Shown: one piece after another, positions 34,411 through 42,651 of the stretch
Position numbering within the stretch: the stretch's first letter is position 1
How the letters are laid out: every line of letters starts with the position of its first letter
Assembly (NCBI RefSeq): GCF_015999245.1
Contig: NZ_JAEAMR010000022.1
Span: forward strand, 783,915 to 847,914
Length of the DNA: 64,000 nt
From: Streptomyces sp. AV19
GTDB lineage: Bacteria > Actinomycetota > Actinomycetes > Streptomycetales > Streptomycetaceae
Direction of reading: 5' to 3'
Notes under the pieces: model-generated
Seen by the model: only the letters and a program-made list of their open reading frames with translations
Told to the model about the DNA's origin: nothing
The model's database searches: none
Translations under genes and position numbers: made by a program

Positions 34411-35898
34411 GTGCGCCTTCCCCACCGGAACCGCGGCCGCAGGGCGCTGACCGCCCTCGTCGCCACCGCCGTCGCCGCCCCCGTCCTGATCGCCGCCTCG
34501 CCCGCCGACGCCCGGACCGGGGACGACCCGGCGCGGCAGCACCGCAAGGCCGAGCGGCTCGCGAGACAGCTGGAGCGGGAGTCGTCGGCGAAGGGTGCCT
34601 ACCGGCACCTGAAGGCGTTCCAGCGGATCGCCGACGCCAACGGCGGCAACCGCGCCGCGGGGACGCCGGGCCACGAGGCGTCCACCACGTACGTGTACAA
34701 GCTCCTCAAGCAGGCCGGATACCGCGTCTCGTACCAGGACTTCACCATCTGGGACGCGAAGACGACGGCCGAGAAGCTGTCCGTCCTCTCCCCGGACCCG
34801 CGCGAACTGAAGGTCACGGCGGGCAAGTTGTCGCCGTCCACCCCCGCCGCCGGGATCCAGGCGCAGATCGCCGTCGCGCGTGCGGACGAGACGCCCGGCT
34901 GCACCGCGGACGACTACGCCTCGGACACCTTCACCGGGAAGATAGCCCTGATCAAGCGCGGGGTCTGCGGCTACGCCGAGAAGCAGGCGGCGGCCGCCAA
35001 GGCGGGCGCGATCGGCGCGATCATCTACAACCACAGCGGAACGGCCCCGGCGCGGCCGCGCTTCGACAGCCCCGCCGACGGGAAGATCCCCACCGCGGGC
35101 ATCTCCCTGGCCGACGGCGAGGCGCTCACCGCGGCCGCCGCCAAGGGCCCGGTCAAGCTCTCCCTCACCGTCCAGCAGCAGCACATCGCGAAGACCACCC
35201 GCAACGTCGTCGCCGAGACGCGCGGCGGCGACGCGGACCACGTGGTCGCGCTCGGCAGCCACCTCGACTCCGTCCCCGAGGGCCCGGGCATCAACGACAA
35301 CGGCTCCGGCTCCGCCGGCCTGCTGGAGGTCGCTCTCAAGCTCGCCCGCAAGACCCAGCACCCCACCAACAAGGTGCGCTTCGCCTGGTGGTCCGGCGAG
35401 GAGCTCGGCCTGCTCGGCTCCGACCACTACGTCAAGCAGCTCTCCCCCGAGCAGCGCAAGAAGATCGCGCTCTACCTCAACTTCGACATGATCGCCTCGC
35501 CCAACGCGGCCGAACTCGTCTACGACGGCGACGACTCCGACCACAAGGGCTCCGGCCCCGGCCCCAAGGGCTCCGCCGAGATCGAGAAGCTGATCACCGG
35601 CTACCTCGACCGCAAGCACAAGCCCCACGAGGGCACCGACTTCGACGGCCGCTCGGACTACGGCCCGTTCATCGACGCCGGCATCCCCGCGGGCGGCACC
35701 TTCACGGGCGCCGAGGGCATCAAGACCAAGGAGCAGGCCGAGAAGTTCGGCGGCACGGCGGGCGTCGCGTACGACCCCAACTACCACTCCAAGGGCGACA
35801 CCCTTCAGAACATCGACCTGAAGTACTTCGACACCAACATCGATGTGATCGCGCACGCGGTGGGCATTTACGCGCATGACCTGAGCTCGCTGGGCTGA
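34411..35898 (+). CDS. Secreted M28-family aminopeptidase with PA domain
   Basis: 495 residues; GTG behind GAAGGGATCCCC. Signal sequence RRALTALVATAVAAPVLIAA then SPADA. Residues about 130-260 carry a protease-associated domain (FTGKIALIKRGVCGYAEKQA). The zinc site follows: VALGSHLDSVPEGPGINDNG (His, Asp), WWSGEELGLLGSDHY (Glu-Glu), NFDMIASPNA and the late YHSKGDT (His). Resembles S. griseus aminopeptidase with an added PA domain. Releases N-terminal residues from peptides outside the cell. Confidence 0.92.
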   Translation: MRLPHRNRGRRALTALVATAVAAPVLIAASPADARTGDDPARQHRKAERLARQLERESSAKGAYRHLKAFQRIADANGGNRAAGTPGHEASTTYVYKLLKQAGYRVSYQDFTIWDAKTTAEKLSVLSPDPRELKVTAGKLSPSTPAAGIQAQIAVARADETPGCTADDYASDTFTGKIALIKRGVCGYAEKQAAAAKAGAIGAIIYNHSGTAPARPRFDSPADGKIPTAGISLADGEALTAAAAKGPVKLSLTVQQQHIAKTTRNVVAETRGGDADHVVALGSHLDSVPEGPGINDNGSGSAGLLEVALKLARKTQHPTNKVRFAWWSGEELGLLGSDHYVKQLSPEQRKKIALYLNFDMIASPNAAELVYDGDDSDHKGSGPGPKGSAEIEKLITGYLDRKHKPHEGTDFDGRSDYGPFIDAGIPAGGTFTGAEGIKTKEQAEKFGGTAGVAYDPNYHSKGDTLQNIDLKYFDTNIDVIAHAVGIYAHDLSSLG

Positions 35899-35915
35899 CT
35901 CCCGGCGAGGAGCTC

Positions 35916-35953
35916 GGGGCTCCGGCACATGCGTACGTACGCGCCGGAGCCCC
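35916..35953. terminator. Perfect 11-bp bidirectional stem-loop
   Basis: GGGGCTCCGGC and GCCGGAGCCCC around a loop with the palindrome GTACGTAC. It lies between the converging M28 peptidase and GNAT genes and can serve both. Confidence 0.8.
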
Positions 35954-35972
35954 CCGGATCACTTCTCCCGGC

Positions 35973-36473
35973 TCACTTCTCCCGGGTCATCTCGAACCGG
36001 GCCAGCTCCCCGTCATCCGCGGCCCGGCGGAACCCCGCCTTCTCCAGCACCCGGACCGAGGCCGGGTTGGACAGCTCCACGTTGGCGAACACGGTGCGCA
36101 CCTCCGGTGCGGCGAGCCCGAACTCCGCCAGGGCCCGGGCCGCCTCGGAGGCGTACCCCCGCCCCCGGCGCGAGGCCACGACGCCGTACCCGATCTCCAG
36201 GGCTCCTTCGGCAGGCGGCCAGAACAGCCCGAGCGACCCCACGGTCAGCCCGCTGTCGCGCTCGACGATCACCCGGTGCCCGAACTCGCCGAGCCAGCCG
36301 GGGAACTCCCCGAAGAGCCCGGCCACGACGAGATCGCCCTCGGTGGGAAAGTCGTCGGCCCAGCGCGCCGACCGGTCGCCGGCGAGGACGCCGGCGGCCT
36401 CGGCCGTGGTCCAGGGCCGGAGAACGAGGCGGTCGGTGATCAGGTCTGCATGGGTATGGAAGAGGGAAGTCAC
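35973..36473 (-). CDS. GNAT-family N-acetyltransferase
   Basis: 166 residues; the ATG has CAGGAGTGATACGTG in front. Layout as for RimJ/RimL relatives: DLITDRLVLRPWT, VGSLGLFWPPAEGALEIGYG, VVASRRGRGYASEAARAL (acetyl-CoA loop), NPASVRVLEKAGFRRA. Paralogue of the product at 19524-20039. A perfect hairpin GGTCGTT-GGG-AACGACC (36485-36501) abuts the ribosome binding site and could act on translation or as an operator. Confidence 0.85.
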   Translation of the reverse strand: MTSLFHTHADLITDRLVLRPWTTAEAAGVLAGDRSARWADDFPTEGDLVVAGLFGEFPGWLGEFGHRVIVERDSGLTVGSLGLFWPPAEGALEIGYGVVASRRGRGYASEAARALAEFGLAAPEVRTVFANVELSNPASVRVLEKAGFRRAADDGELARFEMTREK

Positions 36474-36661
36474 GTATCACTCCTGGTCGTTGGGAACGAC
36501 CGGACCGCGCTCCGCCGCAGCGGCTATCGCACGGGCCGGACGAGGGCATGCCGATGAAGGCCGACGGCGGCCATATTCATCAACCTCCCTGGTCCAGTGA
36601 TCACGCGCTCCTTGCGCGGACGGGACGGTAGCAACCTCGCCCCGGCCTGGGCAAATGGGTT

Positions 36662-37003
36662 TCAGTCAACCCGGCCGACGTGGCTGCCCTCGCCCTTGAG
36701 CCAGACGGTCCGTCCCGCCTCCGTCACGGTCGGCCCGAAATCGAGGATCTCCGGCCGTCCTTCCTCCTCCCACCAGGCCATCGCGTCGGCCACTTCGTCG
36801 TACAGCCGGCGAGGCCCCCACTGATGGGCCGTGTCGTGCGCCATGACCAGCCCATGAATCGTCGGAGCAGAACCAGTGCTCGGAACCCTGGCGCCAGTGG
36901 GCAACCGGGGCAGTCGTAGTCCTGCCGCGAACTCGGCATGAGGATCCGCCAGGAGCGACAGGTTGGTGTGGACATCACGTACTCGAGCCGCTTCCCATGC
37001 CAC
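36662..37003 (-). pseudogene. Probable C-terminal fragment, methyltransferase-associated tail
   Basis: The frame ends RRLYDEVADAMAWWEEEGRP then EILDFGPTVTEAGRTVWLKG. That tail resembles the end of FxLD-type methyltransferases in Streptomyces. The first half (ADPHAEFAAGLRLPRLPTGA) has no family I know. Another frame upstream (from 37164, MSEPRVCPGAVIAW) also looks partly coding. Base composition is lower in GC than flanking genes. I read 36660-37160 as mixed debris; this assignment is uncertain. Confidence 0.35.
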
Positions 37004-37156
37004 TCGGAGAAGAGCTCGTCGCTGTGCGACCGCGCGCGCTGTCCCCGCAAGGTCATGGGCGAGGCATCCGCTGAGGAAGACGATCGCTCGTCATCATGAC
37101 CTTCATCGCCCCCCCGGCGGACCCATGCGATCACAGCACCGGGGCAAACCCTTGGC

Positions 37157-37453
37157 TCAGACATCGGGACGGAACGCGCGCTGCTCCGGCACGCTCCGTT
37201 TCACCGACTCCGCGTAGACGAGGGCATCGATCAGCTTCCGGGCCGTCATCAGCGGCACCGTGCCCAGGTAAACGTACGGCTCCCCGGACAGGGACGCCCG
37301 GCCCGTCAGCTGCGGCCACGAATCCCGGTCCCCGACCCTGATGCCCATCTCCTTGAGCACTCGCCCCAGCATGAACGCCGTGTCGTCGGCTCTCTTCTTG
37401 CCTGCCAGAAAGGCGTCGGCTTGCTGTGCGGCTGCTTCGATGTCCGTGGTCAT
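37157..37453 (-). CDS. Small conserved protein of DUF5753 cluster
   Basis: 98 residues from ATG 37453: MTTDIEAAAQQADAFLAGKK then RADDTAFMLGRVLKEMGIRV, followed by WPQLTGRASLSGEPYVYLGT and a helical end. I do not recognise a domain; the look is a small alpha/beta protein. It lies 63 bases after the XRE-DUF5753 gene on the same strand, with its own copy of the TGCAAC direct repeat in between (37494-37510), so it may be part of the regulon. Confidence 0.65.
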   Translation of the reverse strand: MTTDIEAAAQQADAFLAGKKRADDTAFMLGRVLKEMGIRVGDRDSWPQLTGRASLSGEPYVYLGTVPLMTARKLIDALVYAESVKRSVPEQRAFRPDV

Positions 37454-37493
37454 GGAGATGACGCTAGGAGACCACAAGTGCCCACCGCGACAA

Positions 37494-37510
37494 AGTTGCA
37501 GTGGGTTGCA
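37494..37510 (-). promoter_or_regulatory. TGCAAC direct repeat, copy 1
   Basis: On the minus strand TGCAACCCACTGCAACT, two TGCAAC half sites exactly 10 bases apart. It lies 41-57 bases before the start of the 98-residue protein gene. It matches the copy at 39167-39183 in 15 of 17 positions. Confidence 0.6.
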
Positions 37511-37516
37511 GTCCAA

Positions 37517-38365
37517 TCAGTCAAGGGCGTCGATTGCCGACGTGATCAGTGACCGGGCACGGGACCCGTAGACGGCATGACCTTGAAGATCACCAAACGC
37601 CTTTACGTACATGGCCACCTCTCCGGGAGCAGTCACGGTGACCTGCGCGGTGAGGAGCTCGACAGCAGCTTCCCTGTCATCGAAGACGTTGAACGTCTCC
37701 AGCGGCCAGAGAGTACGAGTGACCTCGAAGGGGATCACTCCCAAGGACACTGTGGGCAGAGACATCACTGACAGGAGGTAGCCGAGTTGACCGGCCATGG
37801 CCTCGGCGTCCCCCACCCGGTAGCGCAGTACGGACTCTTCGACGAGCATCGCGAAGCGCCTGTTGCCGTCGCGGACGACGTGCGAGCGAGCGAGACGGGC
37901 GGCCACCGCGTCGACGACATCGTCGGGGGCTTCGCGAAACGCCGCGACGGATGAGATCAGGGCCGTCGCGTACGCCTCGGTCTGCAGGAACCCGGGGACG
38001 ACGCTGGAACAGTAGACGCGGAAGTGACGCGTCTTCTCGTACAGCGGGATGTAGGACTCTTGGATCCTACGGAGCCCGGTGCGGTGGAGGCGCTTCCACT
38101 GCACGTACAGGGCTTCGGCAGTTCGGTTCGCCGCTATGAGGTCGGCTGCCTGCTCTCCCGCACCGCAGGCAAAGCACCATGCCCGGATGTCGGCATCCGA
38201 CGGTGCAGTCCTGGCGTTCTCGATGCGGCTCGACTTCGCTTTGTGCCAACCGCACCGGACCGCCAGGTCATGCCCTGTGAGCCCCGCGTCCAGCCGTATC
38301 TCCCTCAGCCGCTCGGCAAGAGCTTCACGGGCGGCCTGGGCACTGGATGAGGGCGACGTGGGCAT
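37517..38365 (-). CDS. XRE regulator with DUF5753 (Scr1-type) domain
   Basis: 282 residues from ATG 38365. Helix-turn-helix about residues 14-65 (AERLREIRLDAGLTGHDLAV, RCGWHKAKSSRIENARTAPS). The rest is DUF5753: YIPLYEKTRHFRVYCSSVVP, GFLQTEAYATALIS, VRDGNRRFAMLVEESVLRYR, LPTVSLGVIPF. Streptomyces have dozens, often paired with DUF397 or DUF6879 genes. Here the DUF6879 gene is just upstream (28 bases). The shared direct repeats are candidate binding sites. Confidence 0.9.
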   Translation of the reverse strand: MPTSPSSSAQAAREALAERLREIRLDAGLTGHDLAVRCGWHKAKSSRIENARTAPSDADIRAWCFACGAGEQAADLIAANRTAEALYVQWKRLHRTGLRRIQESYIPLYEKTRHFRVYCSSVVPGFLQTEAYATALISSVAAFREAPDDVVDAVAARLARSHVVRDGNRRFAMLVEESVLRYRVGDAEAMAGQLGYLLSVMSLPTVSLGVIPFEVTRTLWPLETFNVFDDREAAVELLTAQVTVTAPGEVAMYVKAFGDLQGHAVYGSRARSLITSAIDALD

Positions 38366-38393
38366 GTACTGGCAGTCCGGTGGTAGCGCTTGG

Positions 38394-38921
38394 TCAGACC
38401 TTGTATTTCTCGTGCGGGGTGCCGCGCTCCCACACTGCTTCGAACGCGGCGGCACACAGCTTGGCAGTAGCGGGATCCTCGGTCACCGAGGGGCCCGCCG
38501 ACGCACCGTCGCCGGTGAAGTGATTGAACATCACCAACCGGCCATCGAACAACCAGAAGTCGTTTCCGGGCAAGGCGATGTCCGACGCTTGCCGACGCGA
38601 CAGCCAGTGGACCTGCTCCCCAGCCGCGAGGTTGACCGAAGTGCCGGCATGCTCGTACCTGACGTACTCGGTCACCGGCTCGGACACGATCCGGGCCCGA
38701 CGAACGACGACGCCTCGTGCAACAGTTCGGCGGATGAGGTCAACCCACGGGGCCCAGTAGTCCGAACCAGGATCGACATCCCGCTCCCCCACAGCCTTCC
38801 ACCGCGCGAAGTCTCCCGCCTCCGGTCCGATCCCGTAGGAGTCCCGCATCTCCAGGTGCACAGCGGACAGTTGGGCTGACTCCAGAAGCTCCCTAAAGCT
38901 GGGCTGCTCGCTCAGCGGCAT
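38394..38921 (-). CDS. DUF6879 family protein
   Basis: 175 residues. FRELLESAQLSAVHLEMRDS, YGIGPEAGDFARWKAVG, then DYWAPWVDLIRRTVARGVVV, RRARIVSEPVTEYVRYEHAG and NDFWLFDGRLVMFNHF: the standard DUF6879 pattern. These proteins accompany XRE-DUF5753 regulators and are suspected effectors of those systems; biochemical function is unknown. It overlaps the preceding 83-residue gene by 29 bases, so they are coupled. Confidence 0.88.
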   Translation of the reverse strand: MPLSEQPSFRELLESAQLSAVHLEMRDSYGIGPEAGDFARWKAVGERDVDPGSDYWAPWVDLIRRTVARGVVVRRARIVSEPVTEYVRYEHAGTSVNLAAGEQVHWLSRRQASDIALPGNDFWLFDGRLVMFNHFTGDGASAGPSVTEDPATAKLCAAAFEAVWERGTPHEKYKV

Positions 38922-39144
38922 CGCACGCCTTCCTGATCAGCGGCACCATGCGGGCCGGGATGCGGATCACTGCTTCCGTGTCGGGCTTGGGACTGTTCTT
39001 CAGGCACTCGTCCTGGGTCTCCTGGTCGGCCAGCCATCCTTGGAAGACAAGGTTGGGCTCAGGGTCTTTCGCCAAATCTACCCACACCGCAGGGCACTCG
39101 TTGTGCCCGGTGTTCGGGTCGATCCCGATGAACCGTAGATCCAT
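38893..39144 (-). CDS. Small hypothetical protein, first gene of DUF6879/XRE operon
   Basis: 83 residues: MDLRFIGIDPNTGHNECPAV then WVDLAKDPEPNLVFQGWLAD, later VIRIPARMVPLIRKACDAAE. An AGGAGG lies just before the ATG. It overlaps the DUF6879 gene and is preceded by the TGCAAC direct repeat, so it marks the operon start. Similar short proteins precede DUF6879 genes elsewhere in Streptomyces; role unknown. Confidence 0.72.
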   Translation of the reverse strand: MDLRFIGIDPNTGHNECPAVWVDLAKDPEPNLVFQGWLADQETQDECLKNSPKPDTEAVIRIPARMVPLIRKACDAAERAAQL

Positions 39145-39166
39145 GACTGCCTCCTACTATCAGACC

Positions 39167-39183
39167 AGTTGCGGTTGGTTGCA
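39167..39183 (-). promoter_or_regulatory. TGCAAC direct repeat, copy 2
   Basis: Minus strand TGCAACCAACCGCAACT, 23-39 bases before the first gene of the DUF6879/XRE operon, overlapping where the promoter must be. It repeats copy 1 (37494-37510). Suggests autoregulation by the XRE-DUF5753 protein. Confidence 0.6.
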
Positions 39184-39239
39184 TGACCATTGCCTCTTGG
39201 GGCCATCCTGGTCAAGGGCGCACGCAGTCCACAGGGGAG

Positions 39240-39665
39240 CGCCCAGGCGCAGAGAGCCCCGAGCTCTCGACGCTCTCCGGCGACATGCGGATCGGGGTGG
39301 CGGACGAAGTGGGCTGGTCCCGCCAGCACTTGAACGCCCGGTTCCGCCGGGAGATCGGACTGCCTCCCAAGACCGTGGCCCGCATCGCCCGGCTGAAGCG
39401 GTGCCTGTCCCTGAGGTACGACACCGGGCTGCTCTCATGGGCGGACGCCGCCGCAGCGTCCGGCTACGCCGACCAGCCGCACCTCAACCGCGACTTCCGC
39501 ATGCCGACCGGCTGTTCCCCGACCGGGTTCCACGCCCTCATGACGGACCGGCGCAGGGTACTGACGGGCGATCACCGCATGACGCATCTGCGACGGCGGT
39601 GCCCGACCGGACTGTCCCCGGAAGGAGTTCCCCGGAAACGACCGGCCGGGCCTGGAGGCCGGTGA
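39240..39665 (+). pseudogene. AraC-family regulator remnant
   Basis: The frame contains VADEVGWSRQHLNARFRREI, GLPPKTVARIARLKRCLSL and GYADQPHLNRDFRMPTGCSP, i.e. both helix-turn-helix units of an AraC DNA-binding domain. Before it, SPELSTLSGDMRIG looks like the linker out of context, and no sensory domain or convincing start precedes. After TGFHALMTDRR the tail is unlike the family. Most likely a truncated copy. Confidence 0.6.
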
Positions 39666-39683
39666 TCCCATTGGGCCGGGGCG

Positions 39684-40589
39684 TCAGCCGATCCGCACCC
39701 GCACGATCCGCCCCGACGCCTCCGTGACGAACAGGTCGCCGTCCGGGCCGAAGCCGCGGGCCGCGCGGACGCTCGTCGGCATGTGCAGCCCGGCGGCCAG
39801 GGTGCACGAGCCGCCCGTGGCCGGGTCGACGCGGATGAGTTCGCCCCGGGCGAAGGAGGCGACGACCACGTCGCCGTTGTCCAGGACCGTGAGGTCGTCC
39901 AGGACCTTCGCCTTCAAGGGATTCGGGCTCAGGCGCGCGACAGTGGTGTGGTGGGAAGGGTCGTCCAGGGGGACGCGGACGATCGAGGATCTCAGGTCGG
40001 TGATGACGCTCGCGTAGAGGTGGTCGCCCTCCAGGGCCAGGCCGTTGGTGCCGAAGACGGCCGCCTTGCGCGTCCACTCCTCGTCGCGCGTGCCGTCGGG
40101 GCGGATCTTGAGGATGCCGGTGGCGAGTTCACGGGTGAGGTAGAAGTTGCCGGCGTCGTCGATCGCCAGGCCGTTGATGCCGCGGGTGCCGGTGACGGCC
40201 TTCTCGGGGCGGGGGCGGTCGGAGGCCGGGTCGAAGCGGACGATGCCGGCGTCGCGGGCCAGGGGGCTGACGCCGTAGTTGACGTACATGCGGCCGTCGG
40301 GGCCGCGGCGGATGCCGCCCGGGCCGTTCACCGGGACGGTGGTGCGCAGCGTGCCGTCGGGGGCGTACCCCTCGACGCGGTTCTTGGTGAGGTGCGAGAC
40401 CCAGAGCGTGCCGCGGCCGTCGAACTCCAGGTTCTCGCGCCAGTCCGTGAGGGGGATGCCGCCGGGGCGGAAGACCGTCGCGGTCGCGGTTTTCGGGCAG
40501 TGGTCCGCGGCCGATGCCGTCGGCTGCACGCCAACGAGCAGTGTTGTCGCCAGGCTTGCCGTCAGGAGCAGAGATCGTAAGCGCATCAT
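39684..40589 (-). CDS. Secreted SMP-30/NHL-like beta-propeller protein
   Basis: 301 residues from the double ATG at 40589. Signal peptide MMRLRSLLLTASLATTLLVG then VQPTASA. The mature part has repeated propeller strands (ENLEFDGRGTLWVSHLTKNR, GPGGIRRGPDGRMYVNYG, GINGLAIDDAGNFYLTREL). Similar proteins are lactonases or structural propellers; the metal-binding residues cannot be settled from sequence alone. Divergent from the MFS exporter, with an 86-base shared promoter region. Confidence 0.8.
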   Translation of the reverse strand: MMRLRSLLLTASLATTLLVGVQPTASAADHCPKTATATVFRPGGIPLTDWRENLEFDGRGTLWVSHLTKNRVEGYAPDGTLRTTVPVNGPGGIRRGPDGRMYVNYGVSPLARDAGIVRFDPASDRPRPEKAVTGTRGINGLAIDDAGNFYLTRELATGILKIRPDGTRDEEWTRKAAVFGTNGLALEGDHLYASVITDLRSSIVRVPLDDPSHHTTVARLSPNPLKAKVLDDLTVLDNGDVVVASFARGELIRVDPATGGSCTLAAGLHMPTSVRAARGFGPDGDLFVTEASGRIVRVRIG

Positions 40590-40675
40590 CGCACCGTTGT
40601 AGCATGGCGGAATTCCGGTACAGAATGGCCTTTTATCGGAAGCGCGACACGCGGCGACGGCGACACGATCAACAG

Positions 40676-41878
40676 GTGTCCTCACAACGAAACGTCATAC
40701 GACTGCTGTCCGCCGGCCACGCGTGCGTGGACGTCTATCAGGGCGCGGTCGCCGCGCTGGTGCCGTTCTTCGTCTCCGAGCGGGAGTACACCTACGCCGC
40801 CGCCTCCGGGATCGTCCTGGCCGCGTCCCTCCTGTCGTCCGTCGTACAGCCGTTGTTCGGGATGCTCACCGACCGGTGGCGGATGCCGTGGCTGCTGCCG
40901 GTGAGCACGGTGGCGGCGGGCGGCGGGGTCGCGCTGAGCGGGGTCGGCGGGTCGTACGCGGTGACCCTCGCCGTGGTGGCCGTGTCGGGGATCGGGGTCG
41001 CGGCCTACCATCCCGAGGCGGCGCGGGTGGCCCGCCGCGCGGCCGGGGGCGATCACTCCGCCATGGGCTGGTTCTCGCTCGGCGGCAACATCGGCTTCGC
41101 GGCGGCCCCGTTGCTGGTGGCGGCCGTCGTCGCCACGGGCGGTCTGCGGGCCTCGCCGCTGCTGGCCGTACCGGCGCTGGCGGCGGCGGTGCTGTACGTG
41201 GCGGTGCCGCGGACGGAGGGACGGCCCGGGCCGGGACCGGCCGTCGGTGCGGACGGGCGCCGCGACGACTGGCGGTCGTTCGCCCTGTTGTCGGGGGCCA
41301 TCATGTGCCGTTCCGTCGTCTTCGTCGGGCTGAGCGCGTTCATCTCGCTGTACGTGCGCCAGCGCGCCGGCGGCGGCGAAGTCGCGGGCACGGCCGCCCT
41401 GTTCGTGCTCTACCTGGGCGGCGCCGTGGGCACGGTGGCCGGCGGACGCCTGGCGAACCGGTACAGCCGCGTCACCGTCGTGCGCCGGTCGTACGCGCTG
41501 TCCGTCCTCGCCGTCGCCGGCGTCGTCCTCGTCCCCGGCCCGGCGCTCTACGTGTTCGTCGCGCTGACCTCGGCCTGTCTGTACGTGCCGTTCTCGCTGC
41601 ACGTCACGCTCGGCCAGGACTACCTGCCCCGGCACGTGGGCACGGCCGGCGGCGTCACCCTGGGGCTGGCCATCAGCGTCGGCGGGATCGCCGGTCCGGC
41701 CATCGGTGCCGTGGCCGACGCGGCGTCCCTGCGGACGGCCCTCGCCCCGCTGATCGTCCTGCCCGGCGTCGGCTGGCTGCTGCTGCGCCCGTTGCGCGAG
41801 CCGGAGGTGCCGGGGAGGGTCGACGCGCGGCCGGGGCGGACGGGGCAGGGGGGTCGAGCAGCGTCCGCAGGTCGCTGA
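40676..41878 (+). CDS. MFS transporter
   Basis: 400 residues with 12 predicted helices. LLSAGHACVDVYQGAVAALV at the N-terminus and PLFGMLTDRWRMPWLLP (the helix 2-3 loop motif GxxxDR) are clear; GIGVAAYHPEAARVARRA resembles the fosmidomycin-resistance (Fsr) subgroup. A drug or sugar exporter is possible. GTG start at 40676 is chosen as the first that keeps helix 1; it lacks a strong ribosome binding site. Its 3' end overlaps the tail of the deacetylase gene on the other strand. Confidence 0.85.
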   Translation: MSSQRNVIRLLSAGHACVDVYQGAVAALVPFFVSEREYTYAAASGIVLAASLLSSVVQPLFGMLTDRWRMPWLLPVSTVAAGGGVALSGVGGSYAVTLAVVAVSGIGVAAYHPEAARVARRAAGGDHSAMGWFSLGGNIGFAAAPLLVAAVVATGGLRASPLLAVPALAAAVLYVAVPRTEGRPGPGPAVGADGRRDDWRSFALLSGAIMCRSVVFVGLSAFISLYVRQRAGGGEVAGTAALFVLYLGGAVGTVAGGRLANRYSRVTVVRRSYALSVLAVAGVVLVPGPALYVFVALTSACLYVPFSLHVTLGQDYLPRHVGTAGGVTLGLAISVGGIAGPAIGAVADAASLRTALAPLIVLPGVGWLLLRPLREPEVPGRVDARPGRTGQGGRAASAGR

Positions 41879-42572
41879 CCTCGTAACCCCGCGACCGCAC
41901 CAGGTCGATGACCCTCGGCAGCGCCTCGGCGTCCAGCACCTGTCCCGAGCCGTCGCCGGAGCCGACGTGCATCTGGACGATCGCGCCGGGCGCCAGCACA
42001 TCGGCGACGCGCCGCACCGCCTGCTCGACGGTCATGCCGCCGGCGGTGCCGACGTAGCCCTTGGTGTCCGTGGTCCACTCGATGTCCGCGAATCCGAGGG
42101 AGTTGACGTGGGCGATGCCCTGCGGCGTCGCCTCGCCGTAGGGGAAGCGGAAGAACGGCAGCGGGACGGTCCCGGTGGCGCGCAGCGCGCGGTCGGCGGC
42201 CGTGACCTCCCGCTCCACCCCGGCGCGGGAGAGCCCGGCGAAGTGCGGGTGGGTGTGGGAGTGGCTGCCGACGCCGTGCTCCCGGGCCATGGCGCGCACG
42301 GCGTCCGGGTGGCGCTCGGCGAACTGCCCGGTGGGGAAGAAGGTGGCGGGCGCCCGGTACCGGCGCAGGGTGCGCAGCACCTCGTCGAGCCCGGCGGTGT
42401 CCCAGGCGGCGTTGAAGGTGAGGGCGACGCGGCGGTCGGGCGTGGCGAAGGTGCGGTTGGCGGAGCCGTAGAAGTGCTCGACGGGCGCGGCGCGGGCCGT
42501 GCCCGTGGGCAGGCAGAGGAGGAGCAGCAGGGCGGCGGCCGGCGCGCGGAGAGGTCTCACAGGGCCGAGCAT
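41673..42572 (-). CDS. Secreted polysaccharide deacetylase (NodB domain)
   Basis: 299 residues. Signal peptide RPLRAPAAALLLLLCLPTGT then ARA. NodB motifs: VALTFNAAWDTAG (in place of TFDDG), HGVGSHSHTHPHFAGLSRAG (metal-binding His pair), PFFRFPYGEATP and APGAIVQMHVG. The replaced first motif is shared with other Streptomyces members. Deacetylates N-acetyl groups on cell-wall or other polysaccharide. The last ~60 residues are proline/arginine-rich and antisense to the MFS gene; the real stop may still be this one. Divergent from the SDR gene. Confidence 0.82.
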   Translation of the reverse strand: MLGPVRPLRAPAAALLLLLCLPTGTARAAPVEHFYGSANRTFATPDRRVALTFNAAWDTAGLDEVLRTLRRYRAPATFFPTGQFAERHPDAVRAMAREHGVGSHSHTHPHFAGLSRAGVEREVTAADRALRATGTVPLPFFRFPYGEATPQGIAHVNSLGFADIEWTTDTKGYVGTAGGMTVEQAVRRVADVLAPGAIVQMHVGSGDGSGQVLDAEALPRVIDLVRSRGYEVSDLRTLLDPPAPSAPAARRPSPAPPARATGAAAASRRRAGRSAGRGPSAGTPRRPRHRWPDRRSRRR

Positions 42573-42651
42573 GCGCGGCGGGCGGCGCGGGCGCGCGAGG
42601 GCGGCGACCGATCGGGGGTTTGCCCCGGTATGCGAGGGGTACCCGGCGGCG

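Noticed and set aside
33082..35928. 948-codon open frame on the minus strand
   Set aside because: Antisense to the S1 protease and M28 peptidase genes, which have all catalytic residues and good ribosome binding sites.
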